Below, one piece after another: positions 44,738 through 53,278 of a DNA stretch of 64,000 bases. Numbering within the stretch: the stretch's first letter is position 1; every line of letters starts with the position of its first letter. The stretch is from Prostheceraeus crozeri (taxonomy: Eukaryota; Platyhelminthes; Polycladida; Euryleptidae). Below the pieces are notes generated by a model. The model saw only the letters and a program-made list of their open reading frames with translations. It had not been told where the DNA came from and ran no database searches. The translations under genes were made by a program, and so were the position numbers. The stretch covers positions 39,809-103,808 of the forward strand of contig CAJQUW010009206.1 of assembly GCA_907163375.1 (NCBI GenBank), read 5' to 3'.

Positions 44738-45982
44738 TTAACCTATCCTAACCATCTTTCCATTAAGAATTTCAATAGAATATTTTGCATCTTCTAGCAA
44801 TAAACCATAAGCCATCAATGAAGTTGTGGAATCTTTCTTTTCAATATTAATTGTTACATCACAACCATTTTTATTAATATCTTCAGATTGTGCACTTAAA
44901 TCGAAACAGAAAATTGGATATAAATGTCTCCAATCTCCAGGAGTTAATTGTGGTTCAACTCCAAATTCTATACAAAGATTTCTATAAGAATCATATCCTT
45001 CCATAAATTGATTATTGGTATCATCGAATCTTAATGGATCAATTGGATATCGAGTTTGATTTAATGAAACTTGTAAACTTCGAATTGTATTAATATGAAA
45101 AATATTATTGTTCTTATCAAAACTTGGAGAATTATTTCTTTGAAATGTTAGTAATAAATATCTTGGAGTATTCGCAGTTCTAGTAAAATGCCAGTTAAAT
45201 CTTTGCTCTGAAAAAGTTACTGAACTAGCAGTTCTCTTTAGAAAATTAACTGGAATTGGTTTGTTAGTATTTAATCTTTTTGCAATAGCTGTTTCAATCT
45301 CTAAACTAGGAGTAATATGCTTAATCCACCATTCAAGTCTATCAATTTTTAAATATGCTTTTTTTCCAGTCTTACCAAAAAAGATTAATTCATTATTTGC
45401 TGTACGATGAATTATTAATTTAAATTTTAATTGATATGATATTTTATCATAATCTAAATAACCGAATAATGGAGACAATGACCAATTTACTGTCTGTTTA
45501 CTTTTTTTGTTAAATTCACGTCTTTCTTTATATGCATCATTATTTGTTTTATTTAAATGTTTTGCAATATTTTCTACATCTTTCGCAATTCCTGCTGCAT
45601 CTGTTCCAGCGTGAGTTAAATCATCAACAATTATACCATCATTAGTATCAGGAAACCAACCTTCGATTTCATGCTTTTTATTATTTTCACCAATTGTTAC
45701 AAATCTAAGCATTGTATCAATTACACCTGGAGAATCACTTATTGTTTCTATATTTTGAGTTGCAACATCTAAACGCATTTGTGTAAATAAACTTGGGAAA
45801 AAATTATTCTCTAGTGTAATATTATCGGTATCTGGTAATGGTGTTGTAAAATTAGCATCACTATATAAAGAATATTCACAGTGTAAAAATGAATCAGGTA
45901 AATATAAATAACTCTGCTGATTATCAACTTCAAAAATTAAATCACCTCCAGTGTTTACTCTACTAGAAGATCCCGGATTCAT
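44738..45982 (-). CDS. Major capsid protein candidate (F54H12.2-like family)
   Basis: An intact 414-residue frame starts MNPGSSSRVNTGGDLIFEV. It resembles the animal family annotated after C. elegans F54H12.2, which accompanies Polinton integrases (F54H12.3 type). Features include many short beta-strand-like segments, a WFPDTNDG loop, KSKQTVNWSLSPLFGYLDY, an IDRLEWWIKHI segment and YLLLTFQR, with a C-terminal LSAQSEDINKNGCDVTINIE motif. A double jelly-roll fold is expected for a Polinton capsid protein, but I infer it from context. The genes on either side (pX-like and pVI-like) are minor virion proteins. No lesion is seen. Confidence 0.8.
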   Translation of the reverse strand: MNPGSSSRVNTGGDLIFEVDNQQSYLYLPDSFLHCEYSLYSDANFTTPLPDTDNITLENNFFPSLFTQMRLDVATQNIETISDSPGVIDTMLRFVTIGENNKKHEIEGWFPDTNDGIIVDDLTHAGTDAAGIAKDVENIAKHLNKTNNDAYKERREFNKKSKQTVNWSLSPLFGYLDYDKISYQLKFKLIIHRTANNELIFFGKTGKKAYLKIDRLEWWIKHITPSLEIETAIAKRLNTNKPIPVNFLKRTASSVTFSEQRFNWHFTRTANTPRYLLLTFQRNNSPSFDKNNNIFHINTIRSLQVSLNQTRYPIDPLRFDDTNNQFMEGYDSYRNLCIEFGVEPQLTPGDWRHLYPIFCFDLSAQSEDINKNGCDVTINIEKKDSTTSLMAYGLLLEDAKYSIEILNGKMVRIG

Positions 45983-46143
45983 GGCAATTCTTATATAGTC
46001 ATTCTTTTTTTGATTATAACTGACGAACGGAGGATCGTCTAATTAAAATTTATTTTCGATAAGCGAAGACATTTTTATAAAAAATAATTTGACTTTTTGT
46101 TTTTCTCACAGACAGAAAAAAAAATTTTTACTAAAATATAATT

Positions 46144-46629
46144 TTAGAATTTTGCTAGACCAGCTCCGCTACAGCTTTGCTGGTTAGACCGAAGGTTGCT
46201 GCTCACGCCATTACCTCTTATTTCTTCAATTGTTTTTTCATTTTGTTTACTATCACCCTCTACAGCTATGTTAGCAATTTTGTTTTTTGTTTCATCTGAA
46301 AGTTTTTTTAATTTTTTTAGTTCTTCGGAATCATTCTTGAGTTTACGAATAGCTTCCAATTGTTTTAATTCGTTTTGAGACTTGACAGCATTTGATATTG
46401 CACTAGCTGTACTACCTATAGCAGCTGCTCCTTTTGCAGCAGATGTAATCAAATCTTTATTATTTTTAATTAAGTTAACGATACTACCAATACCAGAAAA
46501 GATGCCATCCCCTTCTTTTTGAACGGTTTCTCTATTATCATAATGGTAAACCGGATTCATACGTGGTTCATGAGCAATTTTTTGATTTGAAGCAAATTGT
46601 TTAAGATTGTGTTTATAAATTATAGGCAT
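46144..46629 (-). CDS. pVI-like minor virion protein
   Basis: 161 residues starting MPIIYKHNLKQF. After about 40 residues comes GDGIFSGIGSIVNLIK, an amphipathic helix, then AAKGAAAIGSTASAISNAVK and a charged coil. A glycine-started amphipathic helix next to the capsid gene is the layout of adenovirus pVI and its adintovirus analogues, which disrupt membranes on entry. The last 20 residues are encoded by a GC-rich imperfect hairpin (46155-46200) like the double-hairpin modules, so the natural C-terminus may have been replaced. Confidence 0.5.
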   Translation of the reverse strand: MPIIYKHNLKQFASNQKIAHEPRMNPVYHYDNRETVQKEGDGIFSGIGSIVNLIKNNKDLITSAAKGAAAIGSTASAISNAVKSQNELKQLEAIRKLKNDSEELKKLKKLSDETKNKIANIAVEGDSKQNEKTIEEIRGNGVSSNLRSNQQSCSGAGLAKF

Positions 46630-46670
46630 TTTTTAGTAATAAATTTGACTTTTGGGAAAAATATAAATAC

Positions 46671-46701
46671 GGGCGAAGCCCTGGAAGACATCTCCGATGT
46701 C
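46671..46701. repeat. Double-hairpin module, variant stem
   Basis: GGGC-GAA-GCCC (46671-46681) is followed by GACATC-TCC-GATGTC (46687-46701). The first hairpin is the standard one. The second has an unrelated stem with the same 3-base loop, so shape rather than sequence is kept. Confidence 0.85.
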
Positions 46702-46716
46702 CATTATAAAAAATGT

Positions 46717-46890
46717 TTATTTTTTGTTCTTAACTTTTACAGATTGGGTTTTTGGTTTAACTTTATCAGGAACCAAACCTGCATCAATCATTCTTTTTAT
46801 TCTATGATTTTCTTTCATAATATTTCTTTGTTTTATTAACTCTTCTAATTGTTTTATTCTTTTAAAATTATTAGCTCTAATTTTATCCAT
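46717..46890 (-). CDS. Small helical basic protein, 57 aa, paralogue of the 55935 gene
   Basis: ATG at 46888-46890 in the context AAAAATGG; stop at 46717. The protein starts MDKIRANNFKRIKQLEELIK and is Lys-rich and helical. Its first 28 residues match those of the gene at 55935 with only a few conservative changes, and the two then diverge. Purifying similarity between two sites suggests a real coding gene despite its size. Function unknown; nucleic-acid or capsid binding is conceivable from its charge. Confidence 0.7.
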   Translation of the reverse strand: MDKIRANNFKRIKQLEELIKQRNIMKENHRIKRMIDAGLVPDKVKPKTQSVKVKNKK

Positions 46891-47055
46891 TTTTAAAATT
46901 ATATACTTTTATATTTTTAAATTTTTTTTAAAAATTATATTTATACTTTTATATTTTTAAAATTATATTTATATTTTTTAAATTATATTTATATTTTTTA
47001 TGATTTTTATTTTTTGTAGGTAAAAAATATTTAAGTTAATATTTACAATACTCGT

Positions 47056-47943
47056 TTAAGATTTACGTTTATGAATATCTAACAACTTCGAGATAACTTT
47101 ATTAATTGCTTGTTGCACTTTATCTATTGCATCAAGAAGCGTGTGATGTACTTTAATTTCTTTTTCAGTCATTTCTAATTTTTTCTCACTTTTCTTTAAT
47201 TCTGTTTTTAAAGCATTTAATTGAACTTTAAGACCATCTACTTTTCTTTTAACGGAATCTAACTGTTCTTTATTTTCTTTAGAGTTTTCTTGTAAATTTT
47301 TCTTTAATTCATTTTCTAAATTGATTTTCAGAGTTTTCATTTTATCAACTTTTTCATTAAGTGATTTTACTTCAATTTTTAATTGATTTATTTTTTTAAT
47401 TTGTTGAGCAATTTTAGAACTCAATTCATTCACACTTTTTTGGAATGTAGTTTGTAACTGCTTTAAATTTTTTTTAATTCTTTCAGGTAGTTTTTCTATT
47501 TCATCTTCTAATTGTTCTTTTAACATTTTTATCTGATGTTTATTTTTAATGACTGCAGATTTTAAATTTATAGAAAGTAATATTAAAATTTTTGATTGTT
47601 CAGAAATCTTTTTAAAAAGTTTTGCTATATCTGCTTCTAGCTCTCTATCCTTTTTATCAAGTTTTAATAATTTTTCGTTTAATGATTTGTCATTAAGTTT
47701 AAGCAACTTTAATTCGTTCATCAGCGGAACCATAACATCGTTTATATATTTTTCTTTTAAGTCATTGATTTGTGTATCAACATATTGTTTATTTGTTAAC
47801 TCTGTATTTTGTTGTGGAAGAATAGAAAGATGTAATGGACCAGATAAAACGTCTCCAGTTTTCATTATATAATTTTCTAGTTCTATTTCTGATTCACGAT
47901 TATTCGGGATATATGCACCTCCACCAACATTTGGTAACATCAT
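47056..47943 (-). CDS. Fibre-like coiled-coil protein with a phage tail-fibre motif
   Basis: Start chosen at 47943 (MMLPNVGGGAYIP) because it has the A-rich start context; the upstream 15 codons are AT-rich noise. Residues 27-60 read MKTGDVLSGPLHL, a short gap, then NTELTNKQYVDTQI. This is the repeat typical of bacteriophage tail-fibre and collar proteins (GxxxxGPL...ATKxYVD type). The remaining 230 residues are an almost uninterrupted Lys/Glu/Leu coiled coil. It sits in the minus-strand virion block upstream of the pVI-like and capsid genes. An attachment fibre or internal scaffold are the obvious possibilities; neither is shown. No break seen. Confidence 0.65.
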   Translation of the reverse strand: MMLPNVGGGAYIPNNRESEIELENYIMKTGDVLSGPLHLSILPQQNTELTNKQYVDTQINDLKEKYINDVMVPLMNELKLLKLNDKSLNEKLLKLDKKDRELEADIAKLFKKISEQSKILILLSINLKSAVIKNKHQIKMLKEQLEDEIEKLPERIKKNLKQLQTTFQKSVNELSSKIAQQIKKINQLKIEVKSLNEKVDKMKTLKINLENELKKNLQENSKENKEQLDSVKRKVDGLKVQLNALKTELKKSEKKLEMTEKEIKVHHTLLDAIDKVQQAINKVISKLLDIHKRKS

Positions 47944-48028
47944 TTTTAAACAATAAAAATAAAATTTTTTCTGATTATAAAAATACATAAATTATAAAAA
48001 TAAAATTTTTCCTAATAAAAATAAAAAA

Positions 48029-48913
48029 ATGGAAATGACTCAAATTTGTCAAGTTTGCAATATGCGTTTTTTAAATCAAACACTATTATATTCTCATATG
48101 AAAAACACACCATGTGGTATGCATATGAATCAATTACAACCTAATAATAGTATTCAACCTAATAATAGTATTCAGAATAATATTCAACCTAATAATAGTA
48201 TTCAGTATAATAATATTCAATCAGAGCAACCATTACAAAGATTAAAGCATTTATTTATTTCAGATAAAGAACAAAATCTTTATACTGCTAGAATAAATAC
48301 ACCTAGGCAAAATACACGTAGGCAAAATAATAATAATTATTTAGCACAAAATAATAATGTAGCACAAAATAATCCTTTTGTTCAAAATAATAATGTAGCT
48401 CAAAATAATTATGTTGATAAAAATAATAATGTAGCTCAAAATAATAATGTAGCTCAAAATAATTATATTGATAAAAATCAATTTGTTGAAAGTAATAACA
48501 AAAAAATATGTTCCGGATGTAATAAAAATATAACATCAAAAAATTTTGCACGTCATTTAAAATTATGCGAACAACCAGAAGAGGTTAAAAAAAATAAAAA
48601 AGATAAATTAAAAGATCAGTTATGTCGTAACTGTAATAAATATTTTACAATTCAAGGAATTACTAATCATTATAATTCTTGTATAAGTTCTACAAGACAA
48701 TGTACAAGTTGTCAAATTACTAAACCTAAGACAGAGTTTTATGATAGTAAATATCAGTGTAAGGATTGTTTAAAAGAAAAAGTTAAATGTAGAGGTTGTC
48801 AAAAAATTATATTAAAGAAAAATTTTCAGCGACATGTAACACTATGTCCAAAACTTAATCAACATAATAATAAACATAATAATAATTTATATCAAAATAA
48901 TAATTTATATTAG
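48029..48913 (+). CDS. Zinc-finger protein with Asn-rich repeats
   Basis: 294 residues, start in AAAAAATGG context, divergent from the fibre-like gene. Residues about 7-32 form a C2H2-like finger (CQVC ... HMKNTPC). A repetitive Asn/Gln region follows: NNSIQ units, then QNNNVAQNN units. The C-terminal part has three C-x2-C-x12-H-x3-C type fingers (CSGCNKNITSKNFARHLKLC; CRNC...HYNSC; CRGC...HVTLC) with an extra CTSC/CKDC pair. Such proteins could bind DNA or RNA. The Asn-rich part reflects AAT-repeat expansion. Family unknown. Confidence 0.7.
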   Translation: MEMTQICQVCNMRFLNQTLLYSHMKNTPCGMHMNQLQPNNSIQPNNSIQNNIQPNNSIQYNNIQSEQPLQRLKHLFISDKEQNLYTARINTPRQNTRRQNNNNYLAQNNNVAQNNPFVQNNNVAQNNYVDKNNNVAQNNNVAQNNYIDKNQFVESNNKKICSGCNKNITSKNFARHLKLCEQPEEVKKNKKDKLKDQLCRNCNKYFTIQGITNHYNSCISSTRQCTSCQITKPKTEFYDSKYQCKDCLKEKVKCRGCQKIILKKNFQRHVTLCPKLNQHNNKHNNNLYQNNNLY

Positions 48914-48944
48914 TATTTCTATTAAAATAGACTTATATATTTAA

Positions 48945-49090
48945 ATAGTTGTATTTCAACTAAAATAGTTGTATTTCAACTAAAATAGTTGTATTTCAAC
49001 TAAAATAGTTGTATTTCAACTAAAATAATCTTATATATATTAAAATATTTGTATTTCTACTAAAATAATCTTATATATATTAAAATATTA
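48945..49090 (+). repeat. 20-bp tandem repeat
   Basis: AATAGTTGTATTTCAACTAA-type units occur four times perfectly (about 48945-49025), then in degenerate form to about 49090. Each unit holds the small inverted pair GTTG/CAAC. Confidence 0.85.
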
Positions 49091-49136
49091 TTTTTTTATT
49101 AAGAATAAAATAATATTTTATTAAAATATTCTTAAG

Positions 49137-49266
49137 CATTCCGGAAGAGAGGAGAGGTTCGGAACATACTTCTTTTGAGTATAGGAACAAAAAGTCCGAC
49201 ACATTCCGGAGGTTCTACAGAGGTTAAAAAACACTCATAAGAGTGTAAGAATGCGAGTCCGGAATT
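49137..49266 (+). other. GC-rich two-unit hairpin island
   Basis: In very AT-rich surroundings two roughly 65-bp units follow each other. Each starts CATTCCGGA, has an AGAGG(A)GAGGTT-like stretch, a hairpin, then GTCCG. Unit 1 has stem ATACT/AGTAT (49166-49182); unit 2 has stem ACACTC/GAGTGT (49231-49246). Different stems at the same position suggest a conserved structure. It lies 40 bp before the ATPase gene at 49308. Confidence 0.6.
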
Positions 49267-49307
49267 AAAAAATAATAATTCCTAAATTTTTATTTTAAAA
49301 ATATTAA

Positions 49308-50849
49308 ATGAATAAAAACGAAAATTTGGAAGATTTATATTCACCGGTTATAATTAAAAGTAATAAAAGTAATAAAAGTAATCTAAGTCGTCATAAATCT
49401 CTTAATGCAATAAACGAAATAATAAATAATTATATGAATAACACTGAGTTTCAAGATACACTAACCCCTCAAGATCCGAATCTCAAAGATATTAATAATA
49501 TTGTAGAAAATCCTATATATAATACTAAATATAATAATAATATAGATAAAAATATATATAATAATATAGATAAAAATATATATAATAATATAGATAAAAA
49601 ATATTTAGAGACACTACCCCCTAATTCATCTCTTAATAAAAAAATACCACAATCAGATCTTACACGTCTTTGGAATTTTTTAAAATTTCATTGTATAAAA
49701 ATATTGTTAGCATGTATTTTAATATTTTTTATTTATCATCTTGTTATATGTATTGGAAATCAATGGGGTTACTTTCTAACAGAGGAACAAAAGAGAATAA
49801 ATTTTTATAAACAAGAAATAAAAACTTTTAAAGGATGGAAGACTGAGGAGGATAAGATTAAGGATAAAACTAATAATAAAAATATTAAACAAGGTAAAAT
49901 GTATCAAGAAAATTTACATTTCATTGTTTACGGTAAAACTGGAAGTGGTAAGACTACGTTTATTAAAAAATATATAAACCAATATTATAAGGATGAAACA
50001 AAAGTACATATTTTTTGTATGCATACTTCTGAATGGCCAACTTTTACAAACGTCTATAATGATAAACAATTAGATGAGTTACAAGATATGGAAAGTTTTG
50101 CTGGTACACCTGAAAATAAATCTTTATTAATTTTAGATGATGTTGCAAGTTTATCAAAACAAAAAAATATGTCAGAAATATTTACAAAAGGAAGACATCA
50201 AAATATTCAAATAGTTGTATTAGCTCATAAAGCTTGTGATGTAGATAATAAGATTAGAGAAAACATTCAAACATTTTTTACAACTACACAAAATAATGCA
50301 GCATTCTTTAATGATATTAATAAAAATTATAAAATGAATATGCCTTTATCATATTATACACATCATAAATATGGAATAATACGTGTTGACACCATAAGTG
50401 AACATATGCAAGTATATGATAAAGATTTAAATATATTAGTAGATACCGAACATGAAATCTATAATAACTCTCAAGATTTTGATATTAGAATATATGCAAA
50501 TACAAAACATTTATCAAATCAAGTTATAGAACAAATAATTATCTTTTTAGAGTCTGAAGCAAAAGTACCACTAAAAATTATTCCTGATACATTTTATTTT
50601 TATTTTGATCATTATTTAAATGCAAAATTTGGTATACCAATACCTAACAGATTACAAGATAATGAAACATTAAACTATTTAAAAATTGCAATAAATGATG
50701 TTAGAAACGGTTTAAGAAAAGCAACACCAATAATAACTGATGTTAAATCTACATTTTCTGATGCTAAATCTACATTTGATGAAGCCAAAAAAACATATAA
50801 TGATATAAAACCATTAATAAATGGTGTAAGTGAAATACTTAATAATTAA
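49308..50849 (+). CDS. Membrane-anchored P-loop ATPase (FtsK/HerA/A32-like), second ATPase of the element
   Basis: 513 residues starting MNKNENLEDLYSP. Order: a low-complexity N-terminus with three YNNIDKN units (about 77-97), one membrane helix at about 129-150 (IKILLACILIFFIYHLVICI), Walker A GKTGSGKT at 209-216, Walker B LLILDD at 273-278, and a TKGRHQNIQIVVLAHK sensor-like motif. The TRGRH/TKGRH motif after Walker B is shared with the smaller ATPase at 57823, so both belong to the A32-like packaging branch. A membrane anchor is unusual for a packaging motor and recalls FtsK or phage p1-type assembly ATPases. The C-terminal repeat SDAKSTFDEAKKTYNDIK is helical. No lesion seen. Confidence 0.75.
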   Translation: MNKNENLEDLYSPVIIKSNKSNKSNLSRHKSLNAINEIINNYMNNTEFQDTLTPQDPNLKDINNIVENPIYNTKYNNNIDKNIYNNIDKNIYNNIDKKYLETLPPNSSLNKKIPQSDLTRLWNFLKFHCIKILLACILIFFIYHLVICIGNQWGYFLTEEQKRINFYKQEIKTFKGWKTEEDKIKDKTNNKNIKQGKMYQENLHFIVYGKTGSGKTTFIKKYINQYYKDETKVHIFCMHTSEWPTFTNVYNDKQLDELQDMESFAGTPENKSLLILDDVASLSKQKNMSEIFTKGRHQNIQIVVLAHKACDVDNKIRENIQTFFTTTQNNAAFFNDINKNYKMNMPLSYYTHHKYGIIRVDTISEHMQVYDKDLNILVDTEHEIYNNSQDFDIRIYANTKHLSNQVIEQIIIFLESEAKVPLKIIPDTFYFYFDHYLNAKFGIPIPNRLQDNETLNYLKIAINDVRNGLRKATPIITDVKSTFSDAKSTFDEAKKTYNDIKPLINGVSEILNN

Positions 50850-50922
50850 ACAAATTATACAAGTTTTTTTTAATTATACATTTTTTTTAATTATTAATAA
50901 TTTTTTAAATTATCCAAATATT

Positions 50923-51228
50923 TTAAATATATGGAGGAATGTTTAATTTCTGTAATGTTTTTAAATCATATACTGTTAAGTTATCTTTATTGATTAACCA
51001 CCATAAATTATTAAAAGCCAAGAATACTCTAAAACTTCGAAGACATAATGGAAAATCATTTGTTTTAGCATATTTAGGTATACCATGTTTTATTTTGTAG
51101 TCTTTCACAAATTGCATATATTTATGGTGATAATAGAATTTTACTTCTTGTTTAGGTGTGAGTGGATTTGTAGGATGTCTATAATTTTTTAAAACTGGTA
51201 CATGTTCTATTTTATACTCTTCAAACAT
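50923..51228 (-). CDS. Hypothetical protein, 101 aa
   Basis: The frame starts MFEEYKIEHVPVLKNYRHP in the A-rich start context and ends LNIPPYI. It is rich in Tyr, His and Lys (FYYHHKYMQF, FRVFLAFNNLWWLI). It is the only minus-strand gene in the right half of the element apart from the terminal-repeat gene, and converges on the ATPase gene. No family recognised. Confidence 0.5.
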   Translation of the reverse strand: MFEEYKIEHVPVLKNYRHPTNPLTPKQEVKFYYHHKYMQFVKDYKIKHGIPKYAKTNDFPLCLRSFRVFLAFNNLWWLINKDNLTVYDLKTLQKLNIPPYI

Positions 51229-51682
51229 TTTTATTTTTTATACAAAAAAAGATATTAAATATAATTATTTATTATACTTTTTAAATATTTTGTTTTGTAA
51301 TTAAATATAATTTTTTTTAAAATTTTCTCTAAAAAAATAAAAAAATGGAAAAATTTTATTGCAACTTATGTAAAAAAAAGTTGCAAACAAAAAGAAGTTA
51401 TCAATCTCATCTACAAAGTAAAATGCATTTACAAAATGTAGAACGAGTTGATGAAGGAAATATATTAAAATTAAATAGTTATAAAAACTATATAGAAACA
51501 TTACCTACTGATATAAAAGTTAAAAAATATTTTATGATTATTCACATTCGGAATATAAAAAAGTTTTTAATAGTGAAGATGAACATGTGCCAGATGAAAG
51601 ATATTTATTTAGCGATACTGATGAATTTAACGAAATAGATGAATTTGATGAAGCTGAACGAACCGATGAAGCCTTACAAACA

Positions 51683-51704
51683 GAAGGTTCTAGGGCTTCG
51701 CCCG
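51683..51704. repeat. Double-hairpin module inside pPolB
   Basis: The first hairpin has decayed to AGAAGGTTC. The second, GGGC-TTC-GCCC (51693-51703), is perfect. It is translated as EGSRASPV in a Glu-rich linker. Confidence 0.8.
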
Positions 51705-53254
51705 TAACAGATATAAAATATTTATTTAATCAGTCTTTTGAATATAATGAAACCGATAAAACTTTTTCTGATATTCTAACCAACTTTTATAATATATTTA
51801 AGAAATCTTTCAAATGTTATATGAATGTAGAAGTACTTTATACAAAAAATGGACCTGATGGAATTCCTGAAGAAATAATACAAGGACATTTTACAAATTC
51901 ACAAGAAATTCATAATGTAAATGATATACAACCCATATTTGAATCGATGATACTTAAATTAGAAAATTGTATAATTGAAGCCCAGTTACGTGAATCTGGT
52001 TGGAGATTTGTTAAAATACTATCTAAGAAAATAGTAATTGATAAATATAAAAATAATACTGGTGGTAGTTATGTTCCTTTACCTTTCAGTTCACCACAAT
52101 TAATCAACATAAAAAATGAAGATGATTATTGTTTTCTGTGGAGTATTATAGCACATTTACATCCTGCAAAATATCATAAAGAAAGACTAAGTCATTACAA
52201 TAAAGAAGAATACATAAATGAATTTGATCTTTCTGATGGCTTAGATGAATTTCCATATGATTATAATAAGTTAAAAAAGTTTCATAAAAAGAATAAAAAT
52301 TTAATAGAAGTAAATGTTTTTGAAATAAATGTGAATTATGTTTCTATTGGTAAAATTACTCCACTTTACTCAGATTCAAAAAAATTTTATTTGAATAATA
52401 AAAATTTATGCCAATCAGAAATAGTATATAATGATAGAGGAAATTACATGCATCATAATATTTTTTACCAAGGAAATATAATATGTACTGAAAAATTTGA
52501 ACTTGTTAAAACACTATCACCAATAATGATTAATCACAATAATTATAAAGGACGTAATGATGATTATAATTACAAATATTCATCTTTATCTTCAGAATAT
52601 CAACAAAAATTAGAAAATTTAAATGAAAGTTTACAAAAATGTAAAACAGATTATCAACAACAATTAAAAATGTTACTACAAGAATATCACCATAAATATC
52701 AAAATAAGATAGAAACGATTCAAAAATTAAATGAAGAAAATAATAAAAATTAAATAATAAAGAAAATCAAAAAATAAATGAATGTTTAAAAAAATGTCCA
52801 GAACAATATAAAGAACAATATGATAAAGAATATATTTATCAGCTACAAATATTAAATCAAAATTATTATCAAAATACATTTAATATTACAAAAGAAATTA
52901 ATGAAACACATGAAATATATAAAGATGAATTTGTAAAATTAGTACAGTCAAAACAACCAGCACAAGCGAATATATTATATTATCAGGGACATTTTATATT
53001 GTGTAAAGATGTTTCTATATTTACAAAAACTTCAGATAATAAAAATTTTCCTTGTCTTCAATGTATGACAAGTTTTAGAACTTTAGAAGAAATGAATAGA
53101 CATTTGGAAAATTGTCAACAAAACGAAGCAGTTCAAAATACTTTTCCTAAAGATGATTATTTAGAATATAATAAATGGTATTTTAAAAATAAAGTACCCT
53201 TTACTATTTATTGTGATTTTGAAGCATATAATGTTAATATGACACAAAATCAAA

Positions 53255-53278
53255 CGGAAAGTTCCAGGGCTTCACCCG
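53255..53278. repeat. Decayed double-hairpin module inside pPolB
   Basis: CGGAAAGTTCC-AGGGC-TTC-ACCCG is the same module with several substitutions, again read as SSRASP. The same frame is used as in the module at 51683. Confidence 0.65.

Noticed and set aside
47056..47943. Phage or bacterial contamination suggested by the tail-fibre motif
   Set aside because: The gene lies within a bounded Polinton with eukaryotic LINE sequence on both sides and shares the element's start context and composition.
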